NCBI GenBank assembly: GCA_963969365.1
Contig: OZ017751.1
Location: 558,001-622,000, forward strand
DNA: 64,000 nt
Origin: Asterochloris sp. CNOR1
Taxonomy: Eukaryota > Chlorophyta > Trebouxiophyceae > Trebouxiales > Trebouxiaceae
Reading direction: 5' to 3'
Numbering within the stretch: position 1 is the stretch's first letter; every line of letters starts with the position of its first letter. The notes under the pieces are model-generated. The model worked only from the letters and a program-made list of their open reading frames with translations, was not told the DNA's origin and did no database searches. Positions 63,767 to 64,000 of the stretch are shown here, piece after piece. A program made the translations under genes and the position numbers.

Positions 63767-64000
63767 ATGCAGCTCGTGGTAAAGCCCACTGCTGGGGGTG
63801 ACAAGTTCACAGTACAAGACCTGCAAGTGTCACAGACAGTGGCGGAGCTCAAGGCTGAGGTTGCCAAGAAAAGCAGCATCCCAGCTGAGCAGCAACGCCT
63901 GATCTACAAGGGCCAGGTGCTGAAGGACGAGCGCACCCTTGACAGCTATGGTAAGCGGGGGTTCTCAATTGGGGTCTGGTGCCGCATGTCATGTCTTGCT
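63767..64000 (+). CDS. Ubiquitin-like domain protein, ubiquilin/DSK2-type (partial)
   Basis: The first exon is 63767-63950, ending in a gtaagc donor; the rest lies beyond the window. It encodes MQLVVKPTAGGDKFTVQDL, then VSQTVAELKAEVAKK, IPAEQQRLIYKGQVLKD and ERTLDSY. This is the ubiquitin fold with the conserved QRLIYKGQVLKD strand and DSYG turn, starting at the first residue as in ubiquilin/DSK2, which carry ubiquitylated clients to the proteasome. It lacks a terminal GG within the exon, as a built-in UBL domain would. BAG6-like or other UBL proteins are not excluded without the C-terminal half. It is divergent from the PRT1-like ligase. Confidence 0.82.
   Translation, partial: MQLVVKPTAGGDKFTVQDLQVSQTVAELKAEVAKKSSIPAEQQRLIYKGQVLKDERTLDSYGKRGFSIGVWCRMSCLA

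Overview
The window is nuclear DNA of an intron-rich green alga, most probably a trebouxiophyte-like chlorophyte. The evidence is the gene set: myo-inositol-phosphate synthase, an AVT-type amino acid carrier, a PRT1-type N-recognin otherwise known from the plant lineage, a KDM4-like demethylase, an extended synaptotagmin, and a SHIPPO/PG-rich flagellar-type repeat protein. Short GT-AG introns with ctgcag-like acceptors also fit. The genus cannot be told from the sequence. No prokaryotic, organellar, CRISPR, rRNA or tRNA feature was seen.

Layout. (1) 48-17254: two INO1 genes in opposite orientation (48-3568 minus, 12424-17254 plus). Each is rebuilt here as an eight-exon, 507-residue reading frame. 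Between them lie an AVT-like transporter (plus), an unrecognised set of spliced minus-strand exons near 9.8-10.7 kb, and the decayed 3' end of a probable LINE (11.2-12.1 kb). (2) 18.6-26.8 kb minus: a many-exon SHIPPO repeat gene. (3) 27090-34886 plus: a JmjN/JmjC demethylase with the KDM4 iron, cofactor and zinc residues. (4) 35399-36046 minus: a 74-residue LEA-like gene in four tiny exons. (5) 37.9-47.5 kb plus: an extended synaptotagmin (SMP plus C2 domains), followed in the same direction by a membrane-anchored SGNH hydrolase (47808-50934). (6) 51403-58435 minus: a large Ala/Pro/Arg-rich protein of unknown function. (7) 58.6-63.5 kb minus: a PRT1-like RING-RING-ZZ ubiquitin ligase, head to head with the ubiquitin-like domain of a ubiquilin/DSK2-type gene that leaves the window at its right edge.

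All exon models come from reading splice sites by eye. Where exon lengths and phases close, the model is strong: both INO1 genes, AVT from its second exon, JMJ except one join, the synaptotagmin from the SMP domain on, SGNH, the LEA-like gene, and most of the PRT1-like gene.

The most unusual signal is in the introns. In INO1b, AVT, JMJ, the synaptotagmin and the SGNH gene, introns and one 3' flank contain tandem or near-tandem decayed copies of the adjoining exon edge, including its splice site. The two INO1 copies act as an internal control: intron 3 is 240 nt in one and 991 nt in the other, and the extra length is partly such copies. The INO1 pair is also a mosaic: exon 1 is strongly diverged, while exon 6 looks identical over 194 nt, as expected from gene conversion across the inverted pair.
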